Positions 1 to 5,787 of a stretch of 11,625 nucleotides of DNA are shown here, piece after piece. The position numbers and the translations under genes were made by a program. A model generated the notes under the pieces. It was given only the letters and a program-made list of their open reading frames with translations, did no database searches and was not told where the DNA came from. This DNA comes from Candidatus Bipolaricaulota bacterium (lineage in GTDB: Bacteria; Bipolaricaulota; Bipolaricaulia; UBA7950; UBA9294). Within the stretch, counting starts at the first letter, position 1; each line of letters opens with the position of its first letter. The stretch is from the NCBI GenBank assembly GCA_030612485.1, contig JAUWNS010000066.1, forward strand, positions 1 through 11,625. The letters are read 5' to 3'.

Positions 1-1284
1 GCTTTGGAGTATACGGTTTCGGAAAGCTCCATTACCTCTCCAGCGAACGCTCCATTCATCTTGACCGTTGGGGCGATCGACTGGCGCAATTGGGAGACTG
101 GCCCGCAGGAATCGTTCAGCTCACAGGGCCCCACTAACAGTAGTCGGCACGCGGCTTCTATCATCAAGCCGGATATTTGCGGTGCGGATGCTGTGTTAGG
201 GATGTCGTATGGTTCGTCTTTCAAGGGGACTTCCGCCTCCTCTCCTCAGGTGGCCGGTGCCGCGGCCTTGGTATGGTCGAGGTATCCGCATTGGGGCTCA
301 ACCGATGTGCGAGACTGGTTAGAGTCGAACGCCGTGGATATGGGGGCTTGGGGTAAAGATAACATTTATGGGTATGGTCGCCTTTTCCTTCCTCCTTCTA
401 ACGATCCAGCCGGCAAGTCTCACACCTACGGTGCGGCGGCTGGCTGGTACATGGTCTCGGTCCCGCTCAACAGCGGCTCGGCTTCGAGCCTCTTTGGGAC
501 GACGGCCTATACCTACAACCCGGCAACGGGTGTCTACGATGTGGCCTCCACGATCGAGCCTTCTAAGGGTTACTGGGTGTACCTCCCGGCGAACAAGGTG
601 GTCACCGATGCCGGCGATCAGGTGACGAGCGATGTGACGATCGATATTTCGGCAGCCGGTTGGTGGCAGATAAGCGCTCCGTGGAGCTATCCGAAGAGCG
701 CGATCCAGGTGGTCAACGGTGCGGAGACGAAGTCTTGGGCCGACGCGGTAACCGCCGGTTGGGTCCGCGACGACATCTACGGCTACGTGGCGACCGAGGG
801 TGCGTACCCCACACCTGCTACGATGAGCCCTTGGTACGGGTACTGGGTAATGGCAAAGGTCTCTGGCCTCTCGCTCAAGCTCCTGGTTGCTTCGGGTACG
901 CCTGTGAGCATGGCATACGCGCCGATGGCAGCGCCTCTTGCGTTCGCTCCGAGCGACCTGCCTCCGATGCCTCCTACGTTTACGCCTTCCGCGGCGACCC
1001 TGAGCTTCGGGAACTCCCCGAACCCAGTCGTCGACGCCCACACCACTATCTTTGCGGTGAAGGGCGCGGCAGCGTACCTGGTCGAAGCGCTCAAGGTCCA
1101 GATCTACGACCTTAGTGGCCGACTCGTCTACGAGGCCGAAGACGCTGGCGCGAGCATAGTCTGGCACACCGCCAACATCGACGGCGAGTACCTTGCTAAC
1201 GGGGTCTACCTGTACAAGATGTACACCAAGGTCGAAGGTCAGTGGGTCGTAAGCAAGGTGAAGAAGCTCGCGATCCTGAGATAA
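1..1284 (+). CDS. Secreted subtilisin-like (S8) serine protease, C-terminal part
   Basis: The frame is open from the first base, so the gene begins upstream; the Asp and His of the triad lie outside the window. Visible parts, in order: the end of the peptidase S8 domain, with SSQGPT, KPDICG and the catalytic-serine motif GTSASSPQVAG (Ser codon 232-234); two tandem beta modules of the form GW-x-(I/V)S-x-P ... GYWV (about 430-600 and 655-850); a proline-rich linker (about 900-990); and a C-terminal module with SPNPVVDAHTTIF, IYDLSGRLVYE and LANGVYLYK. That last module resembles FlgD-like Ig or T9SS type A sorting domains. Such proteins are normally exported and act extracellularly on protein substrates. 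It is clearly paralogous to the broken protease at 5788-8338 and shares stretches such as TVGAIDW, WETGPQE and SSQGPTNSSRHA. Family assignment is secure; the export route and substrate are inference. Confidence 0.93.
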   Translation, partial: ALEYTVSESSITSPANAPFILTVGAIDWRNWETGPQESFSSQGPTNSSRHAASIIKPDICGADAVLGMSYGSSFKGTSASSPQVAGAAALVWSRYPHWGSTDVRDWLESNAVDMGAWGKDNIYGYGRLFLPPSNDPAGKSHTYGAAAGWYMVSVPLNSGSASSLFGTTAYTYNPATGVYDVASTIEPSKGYWVYLPANKVVTDAGDQVTSDVTIDISAAGWWQISAPWSYPKSAIQVVNGAETKSWADAVTAGWVRDDIYGYVATEGAYPTPATMSPWYGYWVMAKVSGLSLKLLVASGTPVSMAYAPMAAPLAFAPSDLPPMPPTFTPSAATLSFGNSPNPVVDAHTTIFAVKGAAAYLVEALKVQIYDLSGRLVYEAEDAGASIVWHTANIDGEYLANGVYLYKMYTKVEGQWVVSKVKKLAILR

Positions 1285-1288
1285 TTGC

Positions 1289-1311
1289 GTAGGGACGGGT
1301 TTAAAACCCGT
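1289..1311 (+). repeat. GTAG-headed palindrome (REP-like hairpin)
   Basis: GTAG (1289-1292) is followed by a perfect palindrome, ACGGGTTT-A-AAACCCGT (1295-1311), starting 5 bp after the protease stop. A 5' GTAG tetranucleotide plus a hairpin is the hallmark of REP elements recognised by RAYT transposases, and a RAYT lies at 10907-11392. The stem sequence differs from the BIME repeats there, so this would be another REP class or a solitary relic. It could equally be a transcript-end hairpin. Confidence 0.5.
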
Positions 1312-1332
1312 TCGTATAACGAGAACAATCAT

Positions 1333-1362
1333 GGGCCTGGGGAATCTCCCCAGGCCCTTTTT
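1333..1362 (+). terminator. Intrinsic terminator after the S8 protease
   Basis: A perfect 10-bp GC-rich stem, GGGCCTGGGG / CCCCAGGCCC, with the 5-nt loop AATCT is followed directly by TTTTT (1358-1362). This is a canonical rho-independent terminator about 50 bp after the protease stop codon. Confidence 0.93.
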
Positions 1363-1388
1363 CATTGATTGGTTCCTCACGGTTTTCC

Positions 1389-1414
1389 ATAGGGGGCGGT
1401 TCGGAAACCGCGCC
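1389..1414 (+). repeat. Second REP-like hairpin (ATAG head)
   Basis: ATAGGGG is followed by a 6-bp stem, GCGGTT (1396-1401) / AACCGC (1406-1411), with the loop CGGA. Its layout resembles the hairpin at 1289-1311 and the repeats around the RAYT, but its head is ATAG rather than GTAG. It ends just before the promoter at 1422. Confidence 0.35.
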
Positions 1415-1421
1415 AGAGAAG

Positions 1422-1464
1422 TTGACATCGCTCTGCGTGATCCGTTATAAACATCACAAAGGAG
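1422..1464 (+). promoter_or_regulatory. Sigma-70-type promoter and RBS of coiled-coil gene copy 1
   Basis: A consensus -35 TTGACA (1422-1427), an 18-bp spacer and a -10 TATAAA (1446-1451) are followed by the Shine-Dalgarno sequence AAAGGAG (1458-1464), 6 nt before the ATG at 1471. The promoter type matches those of copies 2 and 3, but the leader sequence differs. Confidence 0.8.
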
Positions 1465-1470
1465 AATCTT

Positions 1471-1884
1471 ATGGACGGCCAACGTGACGCACCAGCGACC
1501 AAAGAGGGTCTACATCAGGTGGAGCGCAAGCTTACGGCTCGCATCGATGGCGTGGAGCAGAAGCTCGCAACGAAAGTCGACGCCAACGCTGCCAAAATCG
1601 ACGCGAATGGCAAGAAGATCGACGCGAACAGTGCGACCCTTGAGAGAGTTGTTCGTCAAGTTGTCGACAACCGTGAGCAGATAAGTCGATTGCTCACCAT
1701 GGGAAAGGAGTTCAAGGAATACTTCAACGAGATTCTCGGAACTCTGGACGGGCTGGCATCAGGTTTCACACAGTTGGATCAGGAGAGGGTGGCGACAAAC
1801 ACGCGGTTTGACCGGGTAGAAAAGGACGTGGATAAGAACAAGGGTGAGATAAAGAAGATCAAGACCAAACTGGCGATGCCGTAG
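1471..1884 (+). CDS. Coiled-coil protein of unknown function, family copy 1
   Basis: 137 residues, soluble, very rich in Lys, Asp, Glu and Gln, with no signal peptide or membrane segment. The N-terminus has the family signature RD-x-PATK (residues about 5-11). A repeated helical stretch follows, with the units KVDANAAKIDANGKKIDAN (about 32-50), then VVDNREQ, a segment around LDGL, and the C-terminal signature TNTRFDRVEKDV...KKIKTKLAM. Close paralogues lie at 4168-4545 and 10040-10520. The repeat spacing predicts a long coiled-coil stalk, probably oligomeric. It loosely resembles proteins with ATKEDL repeats, but I do not recognise a named family. It may be co-transcribed with the gene at 1937. 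The ATG with AAAGGAG is an unambiguous start. Function unknown. Confidence 0.88.
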   Translation: MDGQRDAPATKEGLHQVERKLTARIDGVEQKLATKVDANAAKIDANGKKIDANSATLERVVRQVVDNREQISRLLTMGKEFKEYFNEILGTLDGLASGFTQLDQERVATNTRFDRVEKDVDKNKGEIKKIKTKLAMP

Positions 1885-1936
1885 GCATGACACAGGCAGC
1901 ACTCGCACGGCCTTCCATATCCATTTGGGAGAGATG

Positions 1937-2236
1937 ATGAACAACCTCTTGCATGATGAATTAACTGACGAGGACATAATCGCTAGGATAGAGGAGGTGC
2001 TCCGCGGCAAGGCTGATGGCAAGGGTTACACTGCTGAAGAGCTTGATGCTTACTTCCGCAAGAGCAGGGAGACGACGAGAGCACTAGCAACCAAGGAGGA
2101 TTTTCGTAAAGGGTTTGAGCAGGTTATGCGTCGGCTCAACAAGCTGTTGGCAATGGTCACAGATATGGTTAGCCGTATAGAACGTGAGAACGCGGAGTGG
2201 CTAAACAAACAGCAAGTCCAAGATAAAGAAGCCTGA
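1937..2236 (+). CDS. Small helical hypothetical protein with an ATKEDF motif
   Basis: 99 residues, highly charged. I chose the second of two tandem ATGs (1934, 1937) because GGGAG (1927-1931) is then 5 nt upstream. It begins MNNLLHDELTDEDIIARIEE, then has GYTAEELDAYFRKSRE, then ALATKEDFRKGFEQVMRRLNKLL, which is predicted to be a coiled coil. The ATK-(E/K)-D-x motif followed by a coil echoes the PATKKDLDQV segment of the neighbouring coiled-coil family, so it may be a distant relative or partner; this is inference. It lies 52 bp after copy 1 on the same strand with no terminator between, so an operon is likely. No transmembrane segment or catalytic motif is seen. Confidence 0.7.
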   Translation: MNNLLHDELTDEDIIARIEEVLRGKADGKGYTAEELDAYFRKSRETTRALATKEDFRKGFEQVMRRLNKLLAMVTDMVSRIERENAEWLNKQQVQDKEA

Positions 2237-2643
2237 AAAAAGAAGCTTGCGACATAGTGGAAAGCGGCAGAGGTATGAGAATTGGGAAACAGGCTCGAAG
2301 GATCAAGCCCCTGTATGAAGACTACCGCAACACTCCGGAATCTGAGCGGGGGTGCTATGAGATTCATCAGGGGGATTTGCCATGGGGCGGTACCCGATCT
2401 TAAGCATTACGCGCCTGGACTCTAACCATGAAAGCCACACACGGACATCCACAGCACGAAGTTCGGTATCCTCCCCTGCATTAGAGGGAACTTGTAACGT
2501 TCCTCGGTTCAGGGGACTCAACCATCGCCAAGTAGCAACCTGCATCGACACCTGCAAACTCAACGAACTCCATGAATCCACCTACTCAGCTCTGTAATTC
2601 TTAATCCATACCCCTTACCGCCTTCCTCTCCCCATCACTCTTA
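2237..2643. other. Intergenic stretch without a convincing gene
   Basis: About 400 bp. The only plausible small frame is ATG 2275 to TAA 2403 on the + strand (42 codons), starting MRIGKQARRIKPLYEDYRN, with a weak GAGG just upstream; it resembles no family I know. A frame starting at 2428 is interrupted by an in-frame TAG but continues with RELVTFLGSGDSTIAK, which could be a gene relic. A short hairpin, GGAAC/GTTCC, lies near 2489-2505. No tRNA, terminator or mobile-element end was recognised. Confidence 0.4.
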
Positions 2644-2740
2644 ACTCATTTTGAGTGACACAAGTCTATCCTTGACAAGAAAATTCTGTTGCCGTATCTT
2701 CACATTATGGCAAGCCTCGAGTAGGGAAAGTAGGAGGAGG
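2644..2740 (+). promoter_or_regulatory. hicB promoter, possible operator, strong RBS
   Basis: -35 TTGACA (2672-2677), a 17-bp spacer and -10 TATCTT (2695-2700). A small palindrome, ACTCA-TTT-TGAGT (2644-2656), sits just upstream of the -35 and could be an autoregulatory operator. The Shine-Dalgarno GGAGGAGG (2733-2740) is 5 nt before the ATG at 2746. Confidence 0.65.
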
Positions 2741-2745
2741 AAGGG

Positions 2746-3015
2746 ATGAAGACCTACATCTTTCGTATCGTCCTTGAAGAGGATCGATGGCCTGATGAGC
2801 CTGAGAGCGCAGCGGTCTGGCGTGCTCATATCCCGATCCTTGAGGCGGAAGGTGCCTCGACCTGGGGCGAGACCAAGGAAAAAGCTCTCAAGAACATCCA
2901 CGAAGTCCTGGAGATGATCCTGGAAGAGTTCTTGGAGGAAGGAAGGCCTATTCCTACTGGACCGGAGAGCGAGATCAAAGTCCTTGATGAGCCAGCCATT
3001 AGCGTCGCCATATGA
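2746..3015 (+). CDS. hicB: HicB-family antitoxin
   Basis: 89 residues. It shows the HicB partial RNase H-like fold pattern: an N-terminal beta strand TYIFRIVLEED, then WRAHIPILEAEGASTWGETKEKALKNI (about residues 25-51), with the family signature A-x-x-P...TWG-x-T-x-x-E/KAL-x-NI, then an acidic helix IHEVLEMILEEFLEEG and PIP. This is the short form without an obvious C-terminal HTH or RHH DNA-binding domain. HicB normally binds and neutralises the HicA mRNA interferase. The order hicB-hicA with an ATGA overlap (3012-3015) implies translational coupling. The antitoxin looks intact although its partner is truncated. Confidence 0.88.
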   Translation: MKTYIFRIVLEEDRWPDEPESAAVWRAHIPILEAEGASTWGETKEKALKNIHEVLEMILEEFLEEGRPIPTGPESEIKVLDEPAISVAI

Positions 3016-3161
3016 GAGAGATCGACTACAGCAAATTCCGCAGCCTTACGGCTGGCAAATTGATCACGGCCTTGGAGAGGGATGGATTTTGCCGTAAGCG
3101 TCGACGAGGATCACACCATCAAGCGTCTCAAGCTGCTCAAGGACTGATATCTTCGGATTGA
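3012..3161 (+). pseudogene. hicA: HicA-like mRNA interferase toxin, truncated
   Basis: A 49-codon frame starts at the ATG overlapping the hicB stop (ATGA). It reads MREIDYSKFRSLTAGKLITA, then LERDGF, then RKRRRGSHH. The RDGF...R-x-R-x-GSH pattern, including the catalytic-type His, is the HicA signature. HicA proteins are usually about 60-80 residues; here the sequence after GSHH does not match the expected remainder (the HPDGR-like strand and last helix), and a stop follows at 3159-3161. Around 3108-3147 the +1 frame reads HTIKRLKLLKD, which could be the remnant of the last helix, so an internal deletion plus frameshift is possible. It is probably inactive, though a small functional variant cannot be excluded. 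Confidence 0.65.
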
Positions 3162-3220
3162 TTGAGTGATTAAATTGTAGCTTCTAAATCTCTTAATCCC
3201 CCGACGATTCAATCTCTCAA

Positions 3221-3292
3221 TTCCGCTGCGTCTCCCCGTCTTTACTTTCCCCGCGTTCCCCGTTCTCCCTTCCGCGTTTTCCTCTCGCCCCT
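3221..3292. repeat. Low-complexity C/T-rich tract upstream of the abrB-relE module
   Basis: A stretch dominated by CCCCG, TTCC and GCGT words, such as TCCCCG, CCCCGCGTTCCCCG and TTCCGCGTTTTCC. A very similar tract lies at 4041-4120, so the two bracket the antitoxin-toxin pair. No coding potential was recognised. Confidence 0.6.
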
Positions 3293-3368
3293 TTGCAGCT
3301 AGAGATGGACAGCATTATAATTAGTTTGCAATACTGCATTGCTTGCAAACTCTTGATAGAGGAGGGAG
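3293..3368 (+). promoter_or_regulatory. Promoter with palindromic operator and RBS of the abrB-relE operon
   Basis: A perfect -10 TATAAT (3316-3321) has a poor -35, TTGCAG (3293-3298), 17 bp upstream. Directly downstream is a perfect 9-bp inverted repeat, AGTTTGCAA (3323-3331) / TTGCAAACT (3343-3351), with a nested GCAAT/ATTGC, overlapping the expected transcription start. This is the expected place for autorepression by the AbrB/MazE-type antitoxin. The Shine-Dalgarno GGAGGGAG (3361-3368) fixes the start at ATG 3373. Confidence 0.72.
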
Positions 3369-3372
3369 AACG

Positions 3373-3657
3373 ATGACAGTAGTCAAAGTGCGGACCAAAT
3401 ACCAAGTGACCATCCCCGAGAAGGTGCGCCGGCAGGTGGGCTTGGAGGTTGGCGACTACGTCGAGGTCGAAGCCCAAGGGAGCGAGATCGTCATCATTCC
3501 CAAGAGCCTGGCTGATAAGGAAGATGCCTGGTTTTGGTCAAAGGAATGGCAAAAGAGGGAGCGGGAGGCGGATGAGGCAATTAAGAAGGGTGAGTTGATC
3601 GGACCCTTTGCGACAACCCAAGAGGCGATTGAAGCTCTAAAAAAGACCGGGGCATGA
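3373..3657 (+). CDS. AbrB/MazE (SpoVT-AbrB) family antitoxin
   Basis: 94 residues from ATG 3373, which has GGAGGGAG 4 nt upstream; an in-frame non-ATG start further upstream would fall inside the operator. The N-terminal swapped-hairpin AbrB domain occupies about residues 3-45: VKVRTKYQVTIPEKVRRQVG, then LEVGDYVEVE and EIVIIPK. The C-terminal part is helical and charged (WSKEWQKREREADEAIKKGE), and ends ATTQEAIEALKKTG; antitoxins use such tails to wrap their toxin. The AbrB domain should bind the inverted repeat at 3323-3351. The stop overlaps the start of the toxin gene (ATGA). Confidence 0.9.
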   Translation: MTVVKVRTKYQVTIPEKVRRQVGLEVGDYVEVEAQGSEIVIIPKSLADKEDAWFWSKEWQKREREADEAIKKGELIGPFATTQEAIEALKKTGA

Positions 3658-3920
3658 AGCCGGTTTTCACGAAGCCCTTCATCCGCGATTACCAGGGCTT
3701 GTCCCTCCAAATCCAAAAGCGGTTTGATAAGCAGCTTGCCTTTCTGCTGGAGGCTCCTCGGCATCCCTCTCTGGAAGCGCGGATCATCGACAAACAGAAG
3801 CGGATATGGAAAGCGAAGGTCGGTGGCGGCTACCGGTTTACCTTCCAGATAGAAGGCGAGGTCATTATACTCCGCCGCATAGGATCCCACGATATCATGG
3901 AGCGCCTGGGTCGCCGGTAG
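3654..3920 (+). CDS. RelE/ParE-superfamily toxin
   Basis: 88 residues. The pattern fits RelE/ParE toxins: FTKPFIRDYQGL near the N-terminus, IQKRFDKQLAFLLEAPRHPSL (about 20-39), a central IWKAKVGGGYRFTFQ strand pair, and the C-terminal VIILRRIGSHDIMER. The YR and IG-x-HD motifs are typical of the subgroup paired with AbrB or Phd-type antitoxins. RelE-like members cleave mRNA at the ribosome and ParE-like members act on gyrase; sequence alone does not settle which applies. The 4-bp ATGA overlap with the antitoxin gene implies coupled translation. This is the only one of the three toxins in the window that appears complete. The 3' flank has no clear terminator. Confidence 0.87.
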   Translation: MKPVFTKPFIRDYQGLSLQIQKRFDKQLAFLLEAPRHPSLEARIIDKQKRIWKAKVGGGYRFTFQIEGEVIILRRIGSHDIMERLGRR

Positions 3921-4040
3921 TAGGTGAGATACTGCAGATATCTTCCGCATTCTTTCGTAAGTCAAAAAGTGCGATGGTGGGAGCAGACCATTTTTGGTGT
4001 TTTCCGCTGCTGTTTACCCGGCATTCAGCGCTTTTCTCTT

Positions 4041-4120
4041 AGCTCTCCCCCTTCCCCGCGTCTCCCCTTCTCCGCGTCTATGCCTTCCCCGTGCCCCCTC
4101 CCCGCGTTCCGCGTTCCCCC
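4041..4120. repeat. Low-complexity C/T-rich tract downstream of the toxin
   Basis: A pyrimidine-rich tract with repeated CCCCGCGTCTCC, CCGCGTCT and CCCCGCGTTCCGCGTTCC-type words, ending directly at the -35 of coiled-coil copy 2. It resembles the tract at 3221-3292. The opposite side of the toxin gene, 3921-4040, has nothing recognisable. Confidence 0.6.
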
Positions 4121-4164
4121 TTGACAGCTCTACCGGTAGTCGCTATAACTATCCAGTGGAGGTG
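4121..4164 (+). promoter_or_regulatory. Promoter, palindrome and RBS of coiled-coil gene copy 2
   Basis: Consensus -35 TTGACA (4121-4126), an optimal 17-bp spacer and -10 TATAAC (4144-4149). The spacer holds a perfect 10-bp palindrome, CTACCGGTAG (4130-4139), a possible operator. The Shine-Dalgarno GGAGGTG (4158-4164) precedes ATG 4168. The whole leader is nearly identical to that at 9993-10039. Confidence 0.85.
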
Positions 4165-4167
4165 CCT

Positions 4168-4545
4168 ATGAACGCACACCGCGACGAACCAGCGACCAAG
4201 AAAGACCTCGATCAGGTGAAGAAGGAGCTCACTGATAAGATCGATGCGAACAGCAGGAAGATCGATGCGAATAGCGCGAAGCTTGATAGGATCGCTCTCC
4301 AGGTTGTCGAAAACCGTGAGCAGATGGCCACCAAGGATGCGGTCAACGAACGCTTTGATGAGCTTCTGCGTGGGCAGGACGAGATGATAGGGATTTTCAC
4401 CCGCCTGGATGAGGAACGAGTTGCTACTACGGCATGGATCAGGCGGGTAGAAGGCGACCTGTCTGCGTCCGAAGGACAGGCAGGCGTAAAGACGAACAAG
4501 AGCGAGATTAAGAAGATAAAGACCAAGCTGGCGATGGATTCCTAG
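4168..4545 (+). CDS. Coiled-coil protein of unknown function, family copy 2
   Basis: 125 residues from ATG 4168. The frame is open further upstream, but the GGAGGTG, the promoter and the alignment with copies 1 and 3 fix this start. It carries the family signature MNAHRDEPATKKDLDQVKKE, then the repeat units KIDANSRKIDANSAKLDRI, then VVENREQ, LLRGQDEM, TRLDEERVATTAWIRRVE and the tail SEIKKIKTKLAM. It has fewer KIDAN repeats than copy 3, so the stalk length varies between paralogues. It lacks membrane segments and known catalytic motifs. It lies convergent to the PorV-like gene on the other strand. Function unknown; a conserved cytoplasmic coiled coil driven by a strong constitutive-type promoter. 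Confidence 0.88.
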   Translation: MNAHRDEPATKKDLDQVKKELTDKIDANSRKIDANSAKLDRIALQVVENREQMATKDAVNERFDELLRGQDEMIGIFTRLDEERVATTAWIRRVEGDLSASEGQAGVKTNKSEIKKIKTKLAMDS

Positions 4546-4578
4546 CTCCAGTGTCTTCGCGGTTCTCGTAAACAGCAG

Positions 4579-4594
4579 AAAAAAGCCTGGCTTT
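4579..4594 (-). terminator. Possible intrinsic terminator of the PorV-like gene
   Basis: Read on the - strand, AAAGCC-A-GGCTTTTTT forms a short stem followed by a run of six T, 64 bp after the PorV-like stop codon. The stem is short and the loop tight, so it may be weak. Confidence 0.35.
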
Positions 4595-4657
4595 CCCTGA
4601 TCACTAACAGCTGGTTACTGATGGCAGTCTGCGCTCCGTTCCACAGATCCTTTGCAT

Positions 4658-5650
4658 CTACTCTCCAGGACTGGAGATAGAAAACTCCGCAGAGAGGATG
4701 TGCGTATCTCCTTCTAAACCGTCTTCGCTCCCTTTCACGTAAGCGTAATCGATGGTCAAACCTTGCCATATACTTATTCCCATCCCAGCACTCAACCGTT
4801 TCGTCCCATCTCGCCAAACGATTAATCCTCCACGAAGAGCGAATTCTGAGACGGGAAGCACTTCTATTCCCAGGTGAACACGGTCCAGGTGTGAATAACG
4901 CGGAAAATCTGAATGGAGAGGGGAACCCGAAAAGTCGACATCTCCGGACAGGAGAAGTATCCCATCAGCCAAAACGGTCGATACTCCTCCCCTGATGATC
5001 CAAGGAACGTAGTTCTTGGGATTGTGTTCGGTCCCACTCCAGGATACGATTGTCTCCAAAGTATCCATCGAGGTGACCCCCAGGGAGAATGGGGTGTCCC
5101 CGATATTCCAATGGAAAAGGACTCCCAGATCGACCCCCACTCCGCTTCCTACACCGGTCAGGAGCGTGTGCCGATAGTATTTTAGGTTTGCCCCAACAGC
5201 CATTTTCCACTCTTCCCCCACACCAAAGGGTAGCGCGGCAGAGAAGAGGAAGAGCGATTGATTATCGCTGAACGTTCCTCCATCGCTATACGGGATACCG
5301 GAGACGATATGGTTCACCCACGTTATTCCCACTCCAAGGCCAGAATAGCTTCCCGTCTGAACAGGTTTTGCGAGCAGGCTCAGGTTTTGGTACTTGATAT
5401 CCTCGATGTCGAACCTTCCCCCAACGACGTACATCCCCCCCAGGTGATACCCATCCAGGTAGGCAAGTCCGGCGGGGTTCCAGTAGGCTGCCGAAGAGTC
5501 ATCGGCTATCGCTACAAAAGCTCCTCCCAACGCGAAGGCGCGAGCACCAATGCCATCACGCACAAAGGCACCCTCATTTGTTCCTTCCGCAAAAGCACTC
5601 AAGCTCAAACTAAGACACAATAAACTCAACAAAAGCATAACGTACCGCAT
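4658..5650 (-). CDS. PorV/PorQ-like outer-membrane beta-barrel protein (UPF0164-type)
   Basis: 330 residues with a clear Sec signal peptide (hydrophobic core LLLSLLCLSLSLSAFA, cleavage near residue 21). The hallmark follows: GIGARAFALGGAFVAIADDS, then SAAYWNPAGLAYL (about residues 33-67). This is characteristic of the PorV/PorQ/FadL-like barrel group. The rest is alternating amphipathic strands with aromatic ends, as in a roughly 14-strand barrel, ending in the strand THILSAEFSI. The Shine-Dalgarno GGGAGG (5656-5661) is 5 nt from the ATG. It lies downstream of and co-directional with the S8 protease pseudogene, 137 bp apart. In Bacteroidota, PorV is a shuttle that carries T9SS cargo, and this neighbour has a T9SS-like C-terminus; that functional link is inference. 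Other family members are uncharacterised porin-like proteins. Confidence 0.85.
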   Translation of the reverse strand: MRYVMLLLSLLCLSLSLSAFAEGTNEGAFVRDGIGARAFALGGAFVAIADDSSAAYWNPAGLAYLDGYHLGGMYVVGGRFDIEDIKYQNLSLLAKPVQTGSYSGLGVGITWVNHIVSGIPYSDGGTFSDNQSLFLFSAALPFGVGEEWKMAVGANLKYYRHTLLTGVGSGVGVDLGVLFHWNIGDTPFSLGVTSMDTLETIVSWSGTEHNPKNYVPWIIRGGVSTVLADGILLLSGDVDFSGSPLHSDFPRYSHLDRVHLGIEVLPVSEFALRGGLIVWRDGTKRLSAGMGISIWQGLTIDYAYVKGSEDGLEGDTHILSAEFSISSPGE

Positions 5651-5787
5651 AGCATCCTCCCAAGAATGACATTAGCGTAATCTTATCCGGCTTTCCCAAT
5701 AATACCAGGAGAAACTTCCTTCAACAGAAGGTCTTACGGGAGAGGCTCCAGATTCCGCGCCAGCCCCCAGAAGCACTGCGGTGAATC

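Noticed and set aside
319..1482. Long open frame of 387 codons on the - strand
   Set aside because: It lies antisense to the S8 protease, is extremely Arg-rich with no recognisable domain, and the + frame has clear protease homology. It is a shadow frame.
2303..2597. Small frames on both strands in the 2237-2643 gap
   Set aside because: There is no convincing RBS and no recognised family, and frames on both strands overlap in the same span; described only as intergenic.
3456..3965. - strand frame opposite the abrB-relE pair
   Set aside because: It is antisense to two recognised genes with an operon overlap and has no RBS or motif of its own.
5258..5623. + strand frame opposite the PorV-like gene
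   Set aside because: The - strand has a signal peptide, an SD and a family signature; the + frame has none.
5651..5787. Promoter or terminator between the protease and the PorV-like gene
   Set aside because: Only a short CCTTC/GAAGG hairpin without a T run, and no -35/-10 pair close to consensus, were found.
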